Under the pieces are notes generated by a model. That model did not search any database. It had not been told where the DNA came from and worked only from the letters and a program-made list of their open reading frames with translations. Of a stretch of 22,735 nt of DNA, positions 14,451 through 22,164 are shown one piece after another. How positions within the stretch are numbered: position 1 is the stretch's first letter; every line of letters starts with the position of its first letter. The position numbers and the translations under genes are program-made. Origin of the DNA: Chloroflexota bacterium (lineage in GTDB: Bacteria; Chloroflexota; Anaerolineae; Fen-1058); NCBI GenBank assembly GCA_016219235.1, contig JACRBO010000238.1, positions 1 through 22,735 on the forward strand, given 5' to 3'.

Positions 14451-14539
14451 TCTTGGCGAGAAATTTTTTAGTTGTGGTGTGTGACCTGGGTCCGCGACAT
14501 TCTACCACCAACTTTAGCCCGTGCAAAGCAGTCCCAATC

Positions 14540-15583
14540 ATGACTTTGAACTCAATAACTGACGCTCATCAATGGAACACCGCGCTGGCCGCCCTGCCCG
14601 GCCGCCACATTTTGCAGACCTGGGAATGGGGACAATTTAAGCATCGCTGGGGCTGGACGCCGCGCTACCTGCTCAGTCCGCAAAGTGATGCGGCCGCCCT
14701 GGTATTGCGTCGCACAGTTTCGCCGCTGAAACTCAGCCTGCTCTATGTGCCCAAAGGCCCGGCGCTGGATTACGCCAACGCCGCCACGGTCGATCGGGTA
14801 CTGAGTGATCTGATCGATCTGGCCCGGCGTGAACGCGCGATTTTCATCAAGATCGATCCGGACCTGCCCGCGCCCGATCAGCTGATCCTGCGCGATCGGG
14901 GCTGGCGCTTCTCCGCCGGGCAAATCCAGTTCCGCAACACCATGCTGATCGATCTGACCCCGTCCGAAGATCAACTGCTCGCGGCGATGAAGCCCAAAAC
15001 CCGCTACAATGTGCGCCTGGCCGAGAAAAAAGGCGTCACTATCCGATCGGGCGATGTCACCGATCTGGATGTGTTGTATACCATGTATGTTGAAACGGCG
15101 CAGCGCGACGGCTTCATCATCCGCCCCATCGACTACTACCGGGACGCGTGGGGCAGCTTCATCCAATCGGGTCTGGCGCAGCCGCTGCTGGCCGAAGTCG
15201 AGGGTGAGGTGGTGGCGGGTCTCATCCTCTTTCACTTTGCCGATCGCGCCTGGTACATGTACGGCATGTCGCGCAATGTGCAGCGCGAGAAAATGCCCAA
15301 CTATCTGCTGCAATGGGCGGCCATGCGCTGGGCCAGAGCGCGCGGCTGCACCACCTACGATCTGTGGGGCGCGCCAGACGAACTCACCGAGGCGGATTCG
15401 ATGTGGGGCGTGTACAAATTCAAAGACGGGCTGGGCGCCGCGTTTACGCCGCACGTCGGCGCGCATGATTTTGTCATTTCGCCGCCGGGGTACTGGCTGT
15501 ACTCGGTAGCGATGCCGCGCGTCCTGAACTGGATGCGCGCCCGGCATCGCGGGCGGCCGCCCGCCGCGCAATTGCCAGTCTGA
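14540..15583 (+). CDS. FemAB-family aminoacyltransferase (peptidoglycan bridge formation)
   Basis: A 347-residue GNAT-fold protein of the FemA/FemB/FemX family, which adds amino acids from aminoacyl-tRNA to the peptide stem of the cell-wall precursor. Seen: an N-terminal QTWEWGQFKHRWGW motif, the LAAMKPKTRYNVRLAEKKGV signature (about 145-165), a second acyltransferase half with GEVVAGLILFHFADRAWYMYG, and a C-terminal YDLWGAPDE and VYKFKDGLG. These are typical of bacterial FemAB homologues with two joined GNAT halves. The frame extends to 14453, but the ATG at 14540 starts the conserved region. No clear ribosome-binding site precedes either start, so this start is moderately sure. It is divergent from nuoA. 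Its stop lies within the left arm of the hairpin before the kinase gene. Related GNAT 'FemAB-like' proteins can have other acceptors, so substrate is open. Confidence 0.85.
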   Translation: MTLNSITDAHQWNTALAALPGRHILQTWEWGQFKHRWGWTPRYLLSPQSDAAALVLRRTVSPLKLSLLYVPKGPALDYANAATVDRVLSDLIDLARRERAIFIKIDPDLPAPDQLILRDRGWRFSAGQIQFRNTMLIDLTPSEDQLLAAMKPKTRYNVRLAEKKGVTIRSGDVTDLDVLYTMYVETAQRDGFIIRPIDYYRDAWGSFIQSGLAQPLLAEVEGEVVAGLILFHFADRAWYMYGMSRNVQREKMPNYLLQWAAMRWARARGCTTYDLWGAPDELTEADSMWGVYKFKDGLGAAFTPHVGAHDFVISPPGYWLYSVAMPRVLNWMRARHRGRPPAAQLPV

Positions 15584-15653
15584 GCTGGCCGTGAAAGAAT
15601 TGAGCCTCTACCTGTATTAACTTAGAGACTCACATCTTTCACGACCGGGTCAG
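15580..15653 (+). repeat. Nested 74-nt hairpin between the FemAB stop and the kinase start
   Basis: The outer arms are CTGAGCTGGCCGTGAAAGA (15580..15598) and TCTTTCACGACCGGGTCAG (15635..15653), pairing at 16 of 19 positions. The inner arms are TGAGCCTCTA (15601..15610) and TAGAGACTCA (15623..15632), pairing at 9 of 10. A symmetrical 2x2 internal loop separates them and the apical loop is 12 nt. The right arm ends three bases before the ATG at 15657 and contains its only purine-rich upstream stretch (GGGTCAG). The structure could end FemAB transcripts, mask the kinase start, or act as a DNA operator. Confidence 0.72.
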
Positions 15654-15656
15654 GCT

Positions 15657-18600
15657 ATGGCACAGCGCTTACGTTCAACGCAAGCCATTATGCAAGACGA
15701 AGTCTTTCAAAATGCGTTTGATCACGCCGCCGTCGGCATGGTTTTGGCCGACCTCGACGGTCGCTGCCTCCGCGCCAACCGCGCCTTCTGCGAGATGATC
15801 GGCTACACGGAAACACAGCTGAAACGGCTGGAGTTTGCCCGGTTGACACACCCCGATGACCTGGAGGAAAACCTGGCGTTGGGCCGGCGCTTGATTGCCG
15901 GAAAGATCTCGTCCTTTAAGCTGGAGAAACGCTATCGCCACAAACAGGGGCACTACGTGTGGGCGCTGCTCAGCGCGTCACTGATGTGCGATGCAGTCAG
16001 CCAGACCCCGTTTATCATCTCACAGATTCAAGACATCTCCGAGCAGAAAAACGCCGAGGAGGCCCTGCGCCGCAGCGAGGCCAACCAGCGCGCCCTGCTT
16101 AAGGCGCTGCCCGACGTGCTGGTTCAATTGGACCCTGACGGCATTGTTGTGCGATTACAAAGCCCGCCTGGCTACCAGCTCTATCAGCCGGCGGATCAGA
16201 TTTTAGGCAAATATCTTCGCAAATTGCTGCCCCCACAACTCAATGTGCGCATTGATAAGATCATCGCCCAGGCTCACCAGACGGGCACCGCAGCCGAGTT
16301 TGAAATACCCTTCGCAGTGGGCGCGCAGACGGAGTATTATGAATGCCGGGCCAGCGCTCTTGAAGATAACGCCACATTGCTGGTCGTGCGCAAGATCAGC
16401 GATCGCGTGCGGGCCGAGCAGGCGGAGCGCGAACAACGCGAGTTGGCCGAAGCCCTGCGTGACACCGCCGAAGCGATGAGCAGCACACTGAATCTGGACG
16501 AGCTGCTCGATCGGTTGTTAGTCAACGTCCAGCGGGTCGTGCCCCACGAGCTGGCGACGATCTTGCTGATCGATCAGACCAGGACAGCGCGCCTGGTGCG
16601 CACTTACGGCCAGGCGGCCAGCGATCTCACCGCACAGCTGTCCTCCATCCGCTTTCCTCTCAGCACTACCGCTAATCTGCGGCGGATGGCCGACACCGGC
16701 CAGCCACTGATCATCGGCGATGTATATGAGTGGGCCGCCTGGGTGGTCCTGCCCGGCCTGGATTGGGCCCGGGCTTATTTGGGCGCACCGGTATTGATTA
16801 AGGGTGACGCCATTGGCTTTATTGGCCTGTATACGACCGCGGCCGGCTTTTTCACTCCGATCCACGCCGAGCGGTTGCAAGCCTTTGCCAGACAAGCCGC
16901 GTTGGCGCTGGAGAATGCCCGGCTCTTTCAGGCCGAGCGGGAACAATCGGATTTGGCCGAAGCCCTGCGTGACACAGCCAGCGCCCTGAATCGCACCCTT
17001 AACACCGACGAGGTACTCGATCGGATTTTGGCGAATGCCGCGCGCGTAGTGCCCCATGACGCGATCAACATCATGCTGCTGGATGAGGCGCGGGAGACCG
17101 CGTTTGTGGTGCGCCAGCTAGGTTATGCCCAACGCGGGCTGGAAGAGTGGGTCAGACAAGTGCGCTTTGTCGTCAATACGACGCCGGGCTTTCGGCAGAT
17201 GGCGGCCACCGGCCAGCCCGACCTGGTGGGTGACACGCACGCGCAAGCCGGTTGGGTAAGCTTTCCCGAGACCCGCTGGCAGCGTGCGTATATTGGCGTG
17301 CCGTTTCAGATCGACGGACAAGTCGTCGGTTTCCTCAATCTCGACAGCGCCACCCCACATTTCTTTACCTCGGAGCATGTGGCTCGCCTGCGGACCTTTG
17401 CCGAGCAAGTGGCCACCGCCGTACGCAATGCCCGTTTGTATGAGACCTCACACCGCAACGTGCAGCGCCTGACCCGGCTGTATGAAGCCAGTCTAGCGCT
17501 CGCCCAGACCAATTCGCCAGCGCAACTGTATCAACAGCTGTTGCGGGCGGCGATCGGGCTGGTGGAGGCCGACGCCAGCGCGCTGACTCTATTTGATGGT
17601 GAGCAGCACCTTATCATTACGGCCGTCGAGAATTTGCCACCGAACCTGGTCAGTGAACGCATACTGCTGGGTCACGGCCTTAACGGCCAGGCGGCTGCGA
17701 TGCGTCAGATTCAGCAAGTAACCGATTACACCCGCTTTCACGATCGTCTGGAGTTGATGACCGGCCTGCCGTTGGCCGCGATGGTGGCGGCCCCCCTGCT
17801 CTGGCGCGATCGATTGGTCGGGACCATCTGGATCAGTGATCGCCACATGCGCACCTTTGACGAAGATGATCTGCACACGCTGACACTGTTTGGCACACTG
17901 GCTGCGGCCGCCATTGAACAGGGCCGGGCGTTGAATGAAGCCCAGGTGCGCGAGACGGAAGCCCGCCTGCTGAGCACCCGGTTGTCCAGCGCGCAAGAAG
18001 ATGAGCGCAGCCGCATCGCCGCTTTCCTGCATGACGCCGTAGGCAGTCAATTGATGCTGCTGCAAAAGAACACGGAACAGCTGCAGGCCAATTTCGCTTC
18101 GTCAGAGACGACGCAGCAGCTGCTGACCAATAACCTGAATCTACTGCAACAGGCTCATCAGCAGGTGCGCAACCTAGCCACCGATCTGGATTCTAAAGTC
18201 CTGACCGATCTGGGCCTGGTGCCCGCTGTCCGACAGCATGTCGAACGCCTGTGCACGTCGACGGGTCTCCCGATTCAATTGCACGTCACAGGCCATGTCC
18301 GGCGCCTGCCCACCGAGATTGAGCGGGTGGTCTTTCGCAGCTTGCAGGAAGCGCTGTCCAATGTTCTGCGGCACGCGCAGGCGAGTGATATTAGCGCCCA
18401 GTTGCACCTGGGTGGCCGGACGCTGCGTTTGACGGTGCAGGACAACGGGCGCGGCTTCGATTTAGTGGCGGCCTCATCGGGTACCGAGCTGGGGCTGCCG
18501 CAAATCAAACGGCAAGTGGAATCGCTGCGCGGCGAATTTTTCCTGGAAACGACTCCCGGTTTTGGCACGCTGTTGGCGATGCAAATTCCCATCTCCACGG

Positions 18601-19247
18601 GTGCGGCTGATCATGCGCGGGCCGGTGTGCTAATCGTGGACGATCATGAGCTCCTGCGACAGGGGCTGCGCCAGCTGATTGCCGATACCGATGAGTTTGT
18701 GTGCGTGGGTGAGGCCGCCGATATCACGGATGCGCTGCGCCAGTTTGAATTGACCCGGCCGCACCTGGTAGTGATGGATGTCAAGCTGCCCGGCGGCAGC
18801 GGCATCGAAGCGACCCGGCAGATTATGCGGCGCTTTCCGGGCAGCCGCGTCATCATCTACACCTACCACGCCGACGAAGCCTACCTGGAGCAAGCCATGC
18901 AGGCGGGCGCCAAAGGCTATCTGCTCAAATCAGATCACAGCCGGCTAATCCAGACGGCCCTGCGCACCGTACTGGCCAACGATGTCTTCATTGCGCCGTC
19001 GTTGACGGACGCCTGGGCTAAACTGCAGCTGCGCCCCGCGCCGGTCGATCCGGTTGATCTGCTCAGCGGCCGCGAGCGGCAGGTGCTGCAGGCGGTCGCC
19101 ACGGGCAAAGCCAATCTCGACATCGCCGGCGAATTGGGCATCAGCGCCCGCACGGTCGAGGTGCATCGCCGCAACATCCTGGACAAGCTGGGGTACCGGA
19201 ATGTGGCGCAGCTGGTCAAGTTTGCCATGGAGCACAATCTAATTTGA
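15657..19247 (+). CDS. Hybrid sensor kinase fused to a NarL/LuxR-type response regulator (PAS-PAS-GAF3-HisKA_3-HATPase-REC-HTH)
   Basis: A 1196-residue protein with a complete two-component pathway in one chain. Domains, approximately: PAS with PAC (15-135), second PAS (138-250), GAF (265-425), GAF (435-597), GAF (605-765), HisKA_3 dimerisation with phospho-His H792 (AAFLHDAVG), HATPase (N902 in EALSNVLRHA, DNGRGFD 929-935, GLPQIKRQVESLRG), a receiver (D995, D996, phospho-Asp D1041, T1069, K1091), and a LuxR-type HTH (1137-1196, LSGRERQVLQAVATG, ISARTVEVHRRNIL). No membrane helix is seen, so it should sense cytoplasmic signals. The first two GAF units are close repeats about 170 residues apart, sharing a 23-base identical stretch. 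Kinases of this family normally act on a separate NarL-like regulator; here the regulator is fused. Targets are unknown. The ATG follows a strong hairpin with a poor ribosome-binding site. An alternative ATG lies at codon 12. Confidence 0.92.
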   Translation: MAQRLRSTQAIMQDEVFQNAFDHAAVGMVLADLDGRCLRANRAFCEMIGYTETQLKRLEFARLTHPDDLEENLALGRRLIAGKISSFKLEKRYRHKQGHYVWALLSASLMCDAVSQTPFIISQIQDISEQKNAEEALRRSEANQRALLKALPDVLVQLDPDGIVVRLQSPPGYQLYQPADQILGKYLRKLLPPQLNVRIDKIIAQAHQTGTAAEFEIPFAVGAQTEYYECRASALEDNATLLVVRKISDRVRAEQAEREQRELAEALRDTAEAMSSTLNLDELLDRLLVNVQRVVPHELATILLIDQTRTARLVRTYGQAASDLTAQLSSIRFPLSTTANLRRMADTGQPLIIGDVYEWAAWVVLPGLDWARAYLGAPVLIKGDAIGFIGLYTTAAGFFTPIHAERLQAFARQAALALENARLFQAEREQSDLAEALRDTASALNRTLNTDEVLDRILANAARVVPHDAINIMLLDEARETAFVVRQLGYAQRGLEEWVRQVRFVVNTTPGFRQMAATGQPDLVGDTHAQAGWVSFPETRWQRAYIGVPFQIDGQVVGFLNLDSATPHFFTSEHVARLRTFAEQVATAVRNARLYETSHRNVQRLTRLYEASLALAQTNSPAQLYQQLLRAAIGLVEADASALTLFDGEQHLIITAVENLPPNLVSERILLGHGLNGQAAAMRQIQQVTDYTRFHDRLELMTGLPLAAMVAAPLLWRDRLVGTIWISDRHMRTFDEDDLHTLTLFGTLAAAAIEQGRALNEAQVRETEARLLSTRLSSAQEDERSRIAAFLHDAVGSQLMLLQKNTEQLQANFASSETTQQLLTNNLNLLQQAHQQVRNLATDLDSKVLTDLGLVPAVRQHVERLCTSTGLPIQLHVTGHVRRLPTEIERVVFRSLQEALSNVLRHAQASDISAQLHLGGRTLRLTVQDNGRGFDLVAASSGTELGLPQIKRQVESLRGEFFLETTPGFGTLLAMQIPISTGAADHARAGVLIVDDHELLRQGLRQLIADTDEFVCVGEAADITDALRQFELTRPHLVVMDVKLPGGSGIEATRQIMRRFPGSRVIIYTYHADEAYLEQAMQAGAKGYLLKSDHSRLIQTALRTVLANDVFIAPSLTDAWAKLQLRPAPVDPVDLLSGRERQVLQAVATGKANLDIAGELGISARTVEVHRRNILDKLGYRNVAQLVKFAMEHNLI

Positions 19248-19263
19248 CAATGATCAATTTTCG

Positions 19264-19373
19264 ATGAAAAATGACCAATGAACAATGACAAATGAGAAAG
19301 GAACAACAGCCGATTGGTGCTGTGCAGCGCGCTGGCAGTTGCCCATTGTTAATTGTTCATTGTTAATTGCTCA
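19264..19373. repeat. Inverted heptamer arrays between the kinase gene and recD2
   Basis: The left arm (19264..19305) is six units of the form ATGAMMA. The right arm (19339..19373) is five units of the form TTGYYMA, the reverse complement of the left type. They flank a 33-base core with a short GCGC-containing palindrome. The right arm ends at the recD2 ATG and displaces any ribosome-binding site. The layout matches the element at 6557..6662 with different sequence. Confidence 0.65.
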
Positions 19374-21586
19374 TGGATTTCCTCGAAGGTCTCGTCGAAC
19401 GCATCACCTACTACAACGCGGAAAACGGCTATACCGTCCTGCGTCTCTCCGCGCGCGGCCACGCTGACCTGGTCAGCGTCGTCGGCAATCTGCCAGAGAT
19501 TTCCCCGGGCGAATCGCTGCGCCTGCACGGCCAGTGGATCACCAACACGCAGTACGGCAAACAGTTCAAAGCCGAGCGCTGCGAGCAAGTGTTGCCCGCC
19601 ACCATCGAAGGCATCAAAAAGTATCTGGGTTCAGGCTTGATCAAAGGCGTCGGCCCCGTCACTGCGCAGCGCATCGTGAAGAAGTTCGGCGCGCAAACGC
19701 TGGACATGCTCGATCGAGAACCGGAGCGAATCCGCGACGTGTTGGGCATCGGCCCCAAACGTGCCATCGCCATCGCTCGCGCCTGGGAAGAACAGAAATC
19801 CATCAAGCAGGTGATGGTCTTTCTGCAAGGCCACGGCGTCAACACCGGCCTGGCCGTCAAGATTTACAAGCAATACGGCGACGCCGCGATCGATCTGGTG
19901 CAGGCCGATCCCTACCGGCTGGCGCACGACATCTACGGCATCGGTTTCAAGACCGCCGATAAGATTGCGCACGATCTGGGTCTGCCGCATGACTCACCCT
20001 CGCGCGTAGCCGCGGGCGTGGTTTACACCCTCAGCGCCCTCACCGATCAAGGGCACGTTTTCGCCCCACAAAACAAGTTGATTCACGACGCCGCCGAATT
20101 ACTCAGTGTGCAGCCCGATCAGGTTATCGCATCGTTCGAGACATTAGAGCAAGCGGATCAGATCAAACGCGCAGTTATTTACCTGACGAAAGACGAGCGG
20201 CGTCAGGCAGAATCGATCGTGAAGGACGAAGCGGCGATCTATCTCACGCCGTTTTATCAAGGCGAAGTCAACGTCGCAAAACGGCTGAACACCATTATCG
20301 GTTCACCCCAGGCCCGATTGGCCGATCTGCGCCTGCTGGATTTCCAATCTGAATTGAACGCGTTGAGCAGCACCGTGTCCAATCGCCCGACGGCGCGTCT
20401 CAGCGATCAGCAGCGTGAAGCGGTGAAAACGGCGATCACGCATAAGGTCACGGTCCTAACAGGCGGCCCTGGCACGGGCAAAACCACGACGATGCGCGCC
20501 CTGATCGAACTGCTGGAGAAGCATCACAAGCGCTATGCGCTGGCCTCGCCCACCGGCCGCGCCGCCAAACGCCTGAGCCAGGCCACCGATCGACCCACCA
20601 AGACGATCCATCGCTTGCTGGAATTCGCTCCCGCCGAAGGCTTCAAACGCAACGCGCAGAATCCGCTGGAAGTGGACATGCTGATCGTGGACGAAGCCAG
20701 CATGCTTGATCTGCTGCTGATGAATAATCTGCTGAAAGCCGTGCCGCCCAACGCGCATCTGCTGCTCGTCGGCGATGTCGATCAGCTGCCCAGCGTGGGC
20801 GCGGGCGACGTGCTGCGCGACATCATCGCCAGCGGGCGGGCGGCCGTCATCCGGCTGGACGTAATCTTCCGGCAAGCGCAGACCTCGCACATCATCACCA
20901 ACTCGCACCGCATCAATCAGGGGCAGCTGCCCTTCACGCCCAAAGACGCCGACGATTTCTTCCTGTTCGTCAAAGACGAGCCCGACGAGGCCGCGGAGTT
21001 GATCGTCGATCTGGTGGCGAGCCGCATCCCTGGCAAATTCGGGCTGAAACCGCTCGATATTCAAGTGCTCTCGCCGATGTATCGCAGCGCCACGGGCGTT
21101 ACTAATTTGAACTCACTGCTGCAAGCCAGACTCAATCCGCCCGCGCCCAACAAGTTGGAACGCAAGCTCAGCGGCACGTTGTTTCGAGTGGGCGATCGGG
21201 TCTTGCAGACGCGCAACAACTATGACAAGGATGTGTACAACGGCGATCTGGGCTACGTCATGGGGATCGATCTGGAGAATCAAACACTTACGGTCGCGAT
21301 CGACGATCGGCCGATCGAGTACGAGTGGTCCGAAACAGATGAACTGACTTTGGCCTACGCCGTCAGCGTCCACAAGGCGCAGGGCAGCGAATATCCCGCC
21401 ATCGTTATGCCCTTGCTCACGCAGCACTACATGATGTTGCAGCGCAATCTGCTCTACACCGGCATCACGCGCGCCAAAAAACTGGTGGTGCTCGTCGGCA
21501 GCAAACGCGCTCTGGCGATGGCGGTGAAGAACAATCAACCCGGCCAGCGTTACTCCGGCTTAAGCGAGCGGTTGGCGGCAAAGTAA
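19373..21586 (+). CDS. recD2: RecD2-type ATP-dependent DNA helicase
   Basis: A 737-residue superfamily 1B 5'-3' helicase of the RecD2 (RecD-like, RecBC-independent) group, involved in DNA repair and replication stress. Order of features: an N-terminal OB-like region (LEGLVERITYYNAENGYTVL), helix-hairpin-helix segments (IKGVGPVTAQRIV, VLGIGPKRAIAIAR, IYGIGFKTADKIA), Walker A GGPGTGKTTT (about 364-373), DEAS (440-443), GDVDQLPSVGAGDVL, an SH3-like insertion, then VHKAQGSEYPAIV and LYTGITRAKKLVVLVGS. All helicase motifs are intact and the length is normal. The ATG at 19373 gives the usual family N-terminus; a TTG at 19367 is in frame. No ribosome-binding site is visible because a heptamer repeat arm runs up to the start. 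It is convergent with the Xre gene. Confidence 0.94.
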   Translation: MDFLEGLVERITYYNAENGYTVLRLSARGHADLVSVVGNLPEISPGESLRLHGQWITNTQYGKQFKAERCEQVLPATIEGIKKYLGSGLIKGVGPVTAQRIVKKFGAQTLDMLDREPERIRDVLGIGPKRAIAIARAWEEQKSIKQVMVFLQGHGVNTGLAVKIYKQYGDAAIDLVQADPYRLAHDIYGIGFKTADKIAHDLGLPHDSPSRVAAGVVYTLSALTDQGHVFAPQNKLIHDAAELLSVQPDQVIASFETLEQADQIKRAVIYLTKDERRQAESIVKDEAAIYLTPFYQGEVNVAKRLNTIIGSPQARLADLRLLDFQSELNALSSTVSNRPTARLSDQQREAVKTAITHKVTVLTGGPGTGKTTTMRALIELLEKHHKRYALASPTGRAAKRLSQATDRPTKTIHRLLEFAPAEGFKRNAQNPLEVDMLIVDEASMLDLLLMNNLLKAVPPNAHLLLVGDVDQLPSVGAGDVLRDIIASGRAAVIRLDVIFRQAQTSHIITNSHRINQGQLPFTPKDADDFFLFVKDEPDEAAELIVDLVASRIPGKFGLKPLDIQVLSPMYRSATGVTNLNSLLQARLNPPAPNKLERKLSGTLFRVGDRVLQTRNNYDKDVYNGDLGYVMGIDLENQTLTVAIDDRPIEYEWSETDELTLAYAVSVHKAQGSEYPAIVMPLLTQHYMMLQRNLLYTGITRAKKLVVLVGSKRALAMAVKNNQPGQRYSGLSERLAAK

Positions 21587-21651
21587 AGACCTGACAGGTG
21601 GCGCACCGAACGCCTTGTTGCATGATCAGACGTGCGCCACCTGTCAGGTCT
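21587..21651. terminator. Perfect 20-bp inverted repeat after recD2, possible bidirectional terminator
   Basis: AGACCTGACAGGTGGCGCAC (21587..21606) is exactly repeated as its reverse complement at 21632..21651, with a 25-nt loop. It begins directly after the recD2 stop and lies between convergent genes. No T-run follows on the plus strand. On the minus strand it is followed by TTTACTTT, which would suit termination from the Xre side. ACCTGACAGGT is itself nearly palindromic, so it may belong to a dispersed repeat family. Confidence 0.65.
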
Positions 21652-21698
21652 CTTGCCCAAAATAAAACTTCCGAAGTCACTCTCCACCCCGGAAGTTC

Positions 21699-21761
21699 TT
21701 ACTCGTCACTCGTCACTCGTCACTCGTTACTCGTCACTCGTTACTTTTCACTTCTTACTCT
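21699..21761. repeat. Nine tandem heptamers, consensus T(C/T)ACTCG
   Basis: Nine units of exactly seven bases run without interruption from 21699 to 21761; the last three are degenerate. The array covers the stop codon (21748..21750) and the last four codons of the Xre gene. An 8-bp inverted repeat, AACTTCCG / CGGAAGTT, flanks a spacer just to its left (21667..21696). Two units of the same heptamer also occur after nuoK near 11716..11731. Confidence 0.8.
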
Positions 21762-21978
21762 TCGCCGCCAGTCGCGCCTCTTTCGCATACATCGTCAGCA
21801 ACATGCAGCTCGAGCGGCGCGGCGGATAGACACCCTGCTCCCACTCACTGATGGTCTGCTGGCGCACGCCCAGCCGATCGGCCAGCTGCTGCTGGGTCAG
21901 ACCCAGCTCATCACGCAGGGCTTTCACCCGAGCCGCATCCCATACCAGATTGTTGTCCGTCCGGCGCTTCGCCGCCAT
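21748..21978 (-). CDS. Small Xre-family helix-turn-helix regulator
   Basis: A 76-residue DNA-binding protein made almost entirely of one HTH_3 (Cro/C1) domain, about residues 16-68. LRDELGLTQQQLADRLGV forms the first helices and VRQQTISEWEQGVYPP the recognition region. A basic N-terminus (AAKRRTDNN) precedes it. The ATG at 21978 is supported by AGGAG (21987..21991). The frame reaches 22029, but that codon lies in the predicted -35 region. The last residues, KSKK and stop, are encoded by the heptamer array. This suggests that the 3' end was replaced or extended by repeat DNA. It could regulate itself or pspC upstream. The target is unknown. Confidence 0.85.
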   Translation of the reverse strand: MAAKRRTDNNLVWDAARVKALRDELGLTQQQLADRLGVRQQTISEWEQGVYPPRRSSCMLLTMYAKEARLAAKSKK

Positions 21979-22000
21979 ACGTCTCGCTCCTGTGTTGATG

Positions 22001-22029
22001 AGTTTAGCATCGACAGGGGCGAGAAGCAA
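22001..22029 (-). promoter_or_regulatory. Predicted promoter of the Xre gene
   Basis: On the minus strand TTGCTT (22024..22029), 17 bases, then TAAACT (22001..22006). The predicted start near 21994 leaves a very short leader that still contains AGGAG. It has the same TTGCTT -35 and the same spacing as the predicted nuoA promoter. Confidence 0.4.
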
Positions 22030-22040
22030 ATTACAAGTCG

Positions 22041-22159
22041 GCGAGTCAGCGAATCAGCGAAATGGCTGGCAATCGGTAACCGGTCAACCGGTCAACCGGT
22101 AATCGGTCAACCAGTCAACCAGTCAACCAGTTGACCAGTCAACCAGTTGACCGATCGAC
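22041..22159. repeat. About fifteen tandem octamers, core C(A/G)GTCAAC / CAGTTGAC
   Basis: Units of eight bases (one of seven at 22097..22103) run from 22041 to 22159. They start as degenerate GCGARTCA forms and pass into CGGTCAAC, CAGTCAAC and CAGTTGAC. The last two types are close to reverse complements of each other, so the right half can fold into small hairpins. The array fills the gap between the Xre promoter and the PspC stop. It has no unique spacers, so it is not a CRISPR. Confidence 0.8.
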
Positions 22160-22164
22160 TAGCT

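Noticed and set aside
14552..15571. A 339-codon open frame on the minus strand opposite the FemAB gene
   Set aside because: It is antisense to a clear FemAB homologue, and its translation resembles no protein family and has shadow-type composition.
22001..22029. ATG at 22029 as start of the Xre gene
   Set aside because: It falls in the predicted -35 hexamer, and the ATG at 21978 has a good AGGAG site and begins just before the HTH domain.
21699..22159. CRISPR array
   Set aside because: The repeats are 7-8 bases in direct tandem without unique spacers and there are no cas genes nearby.
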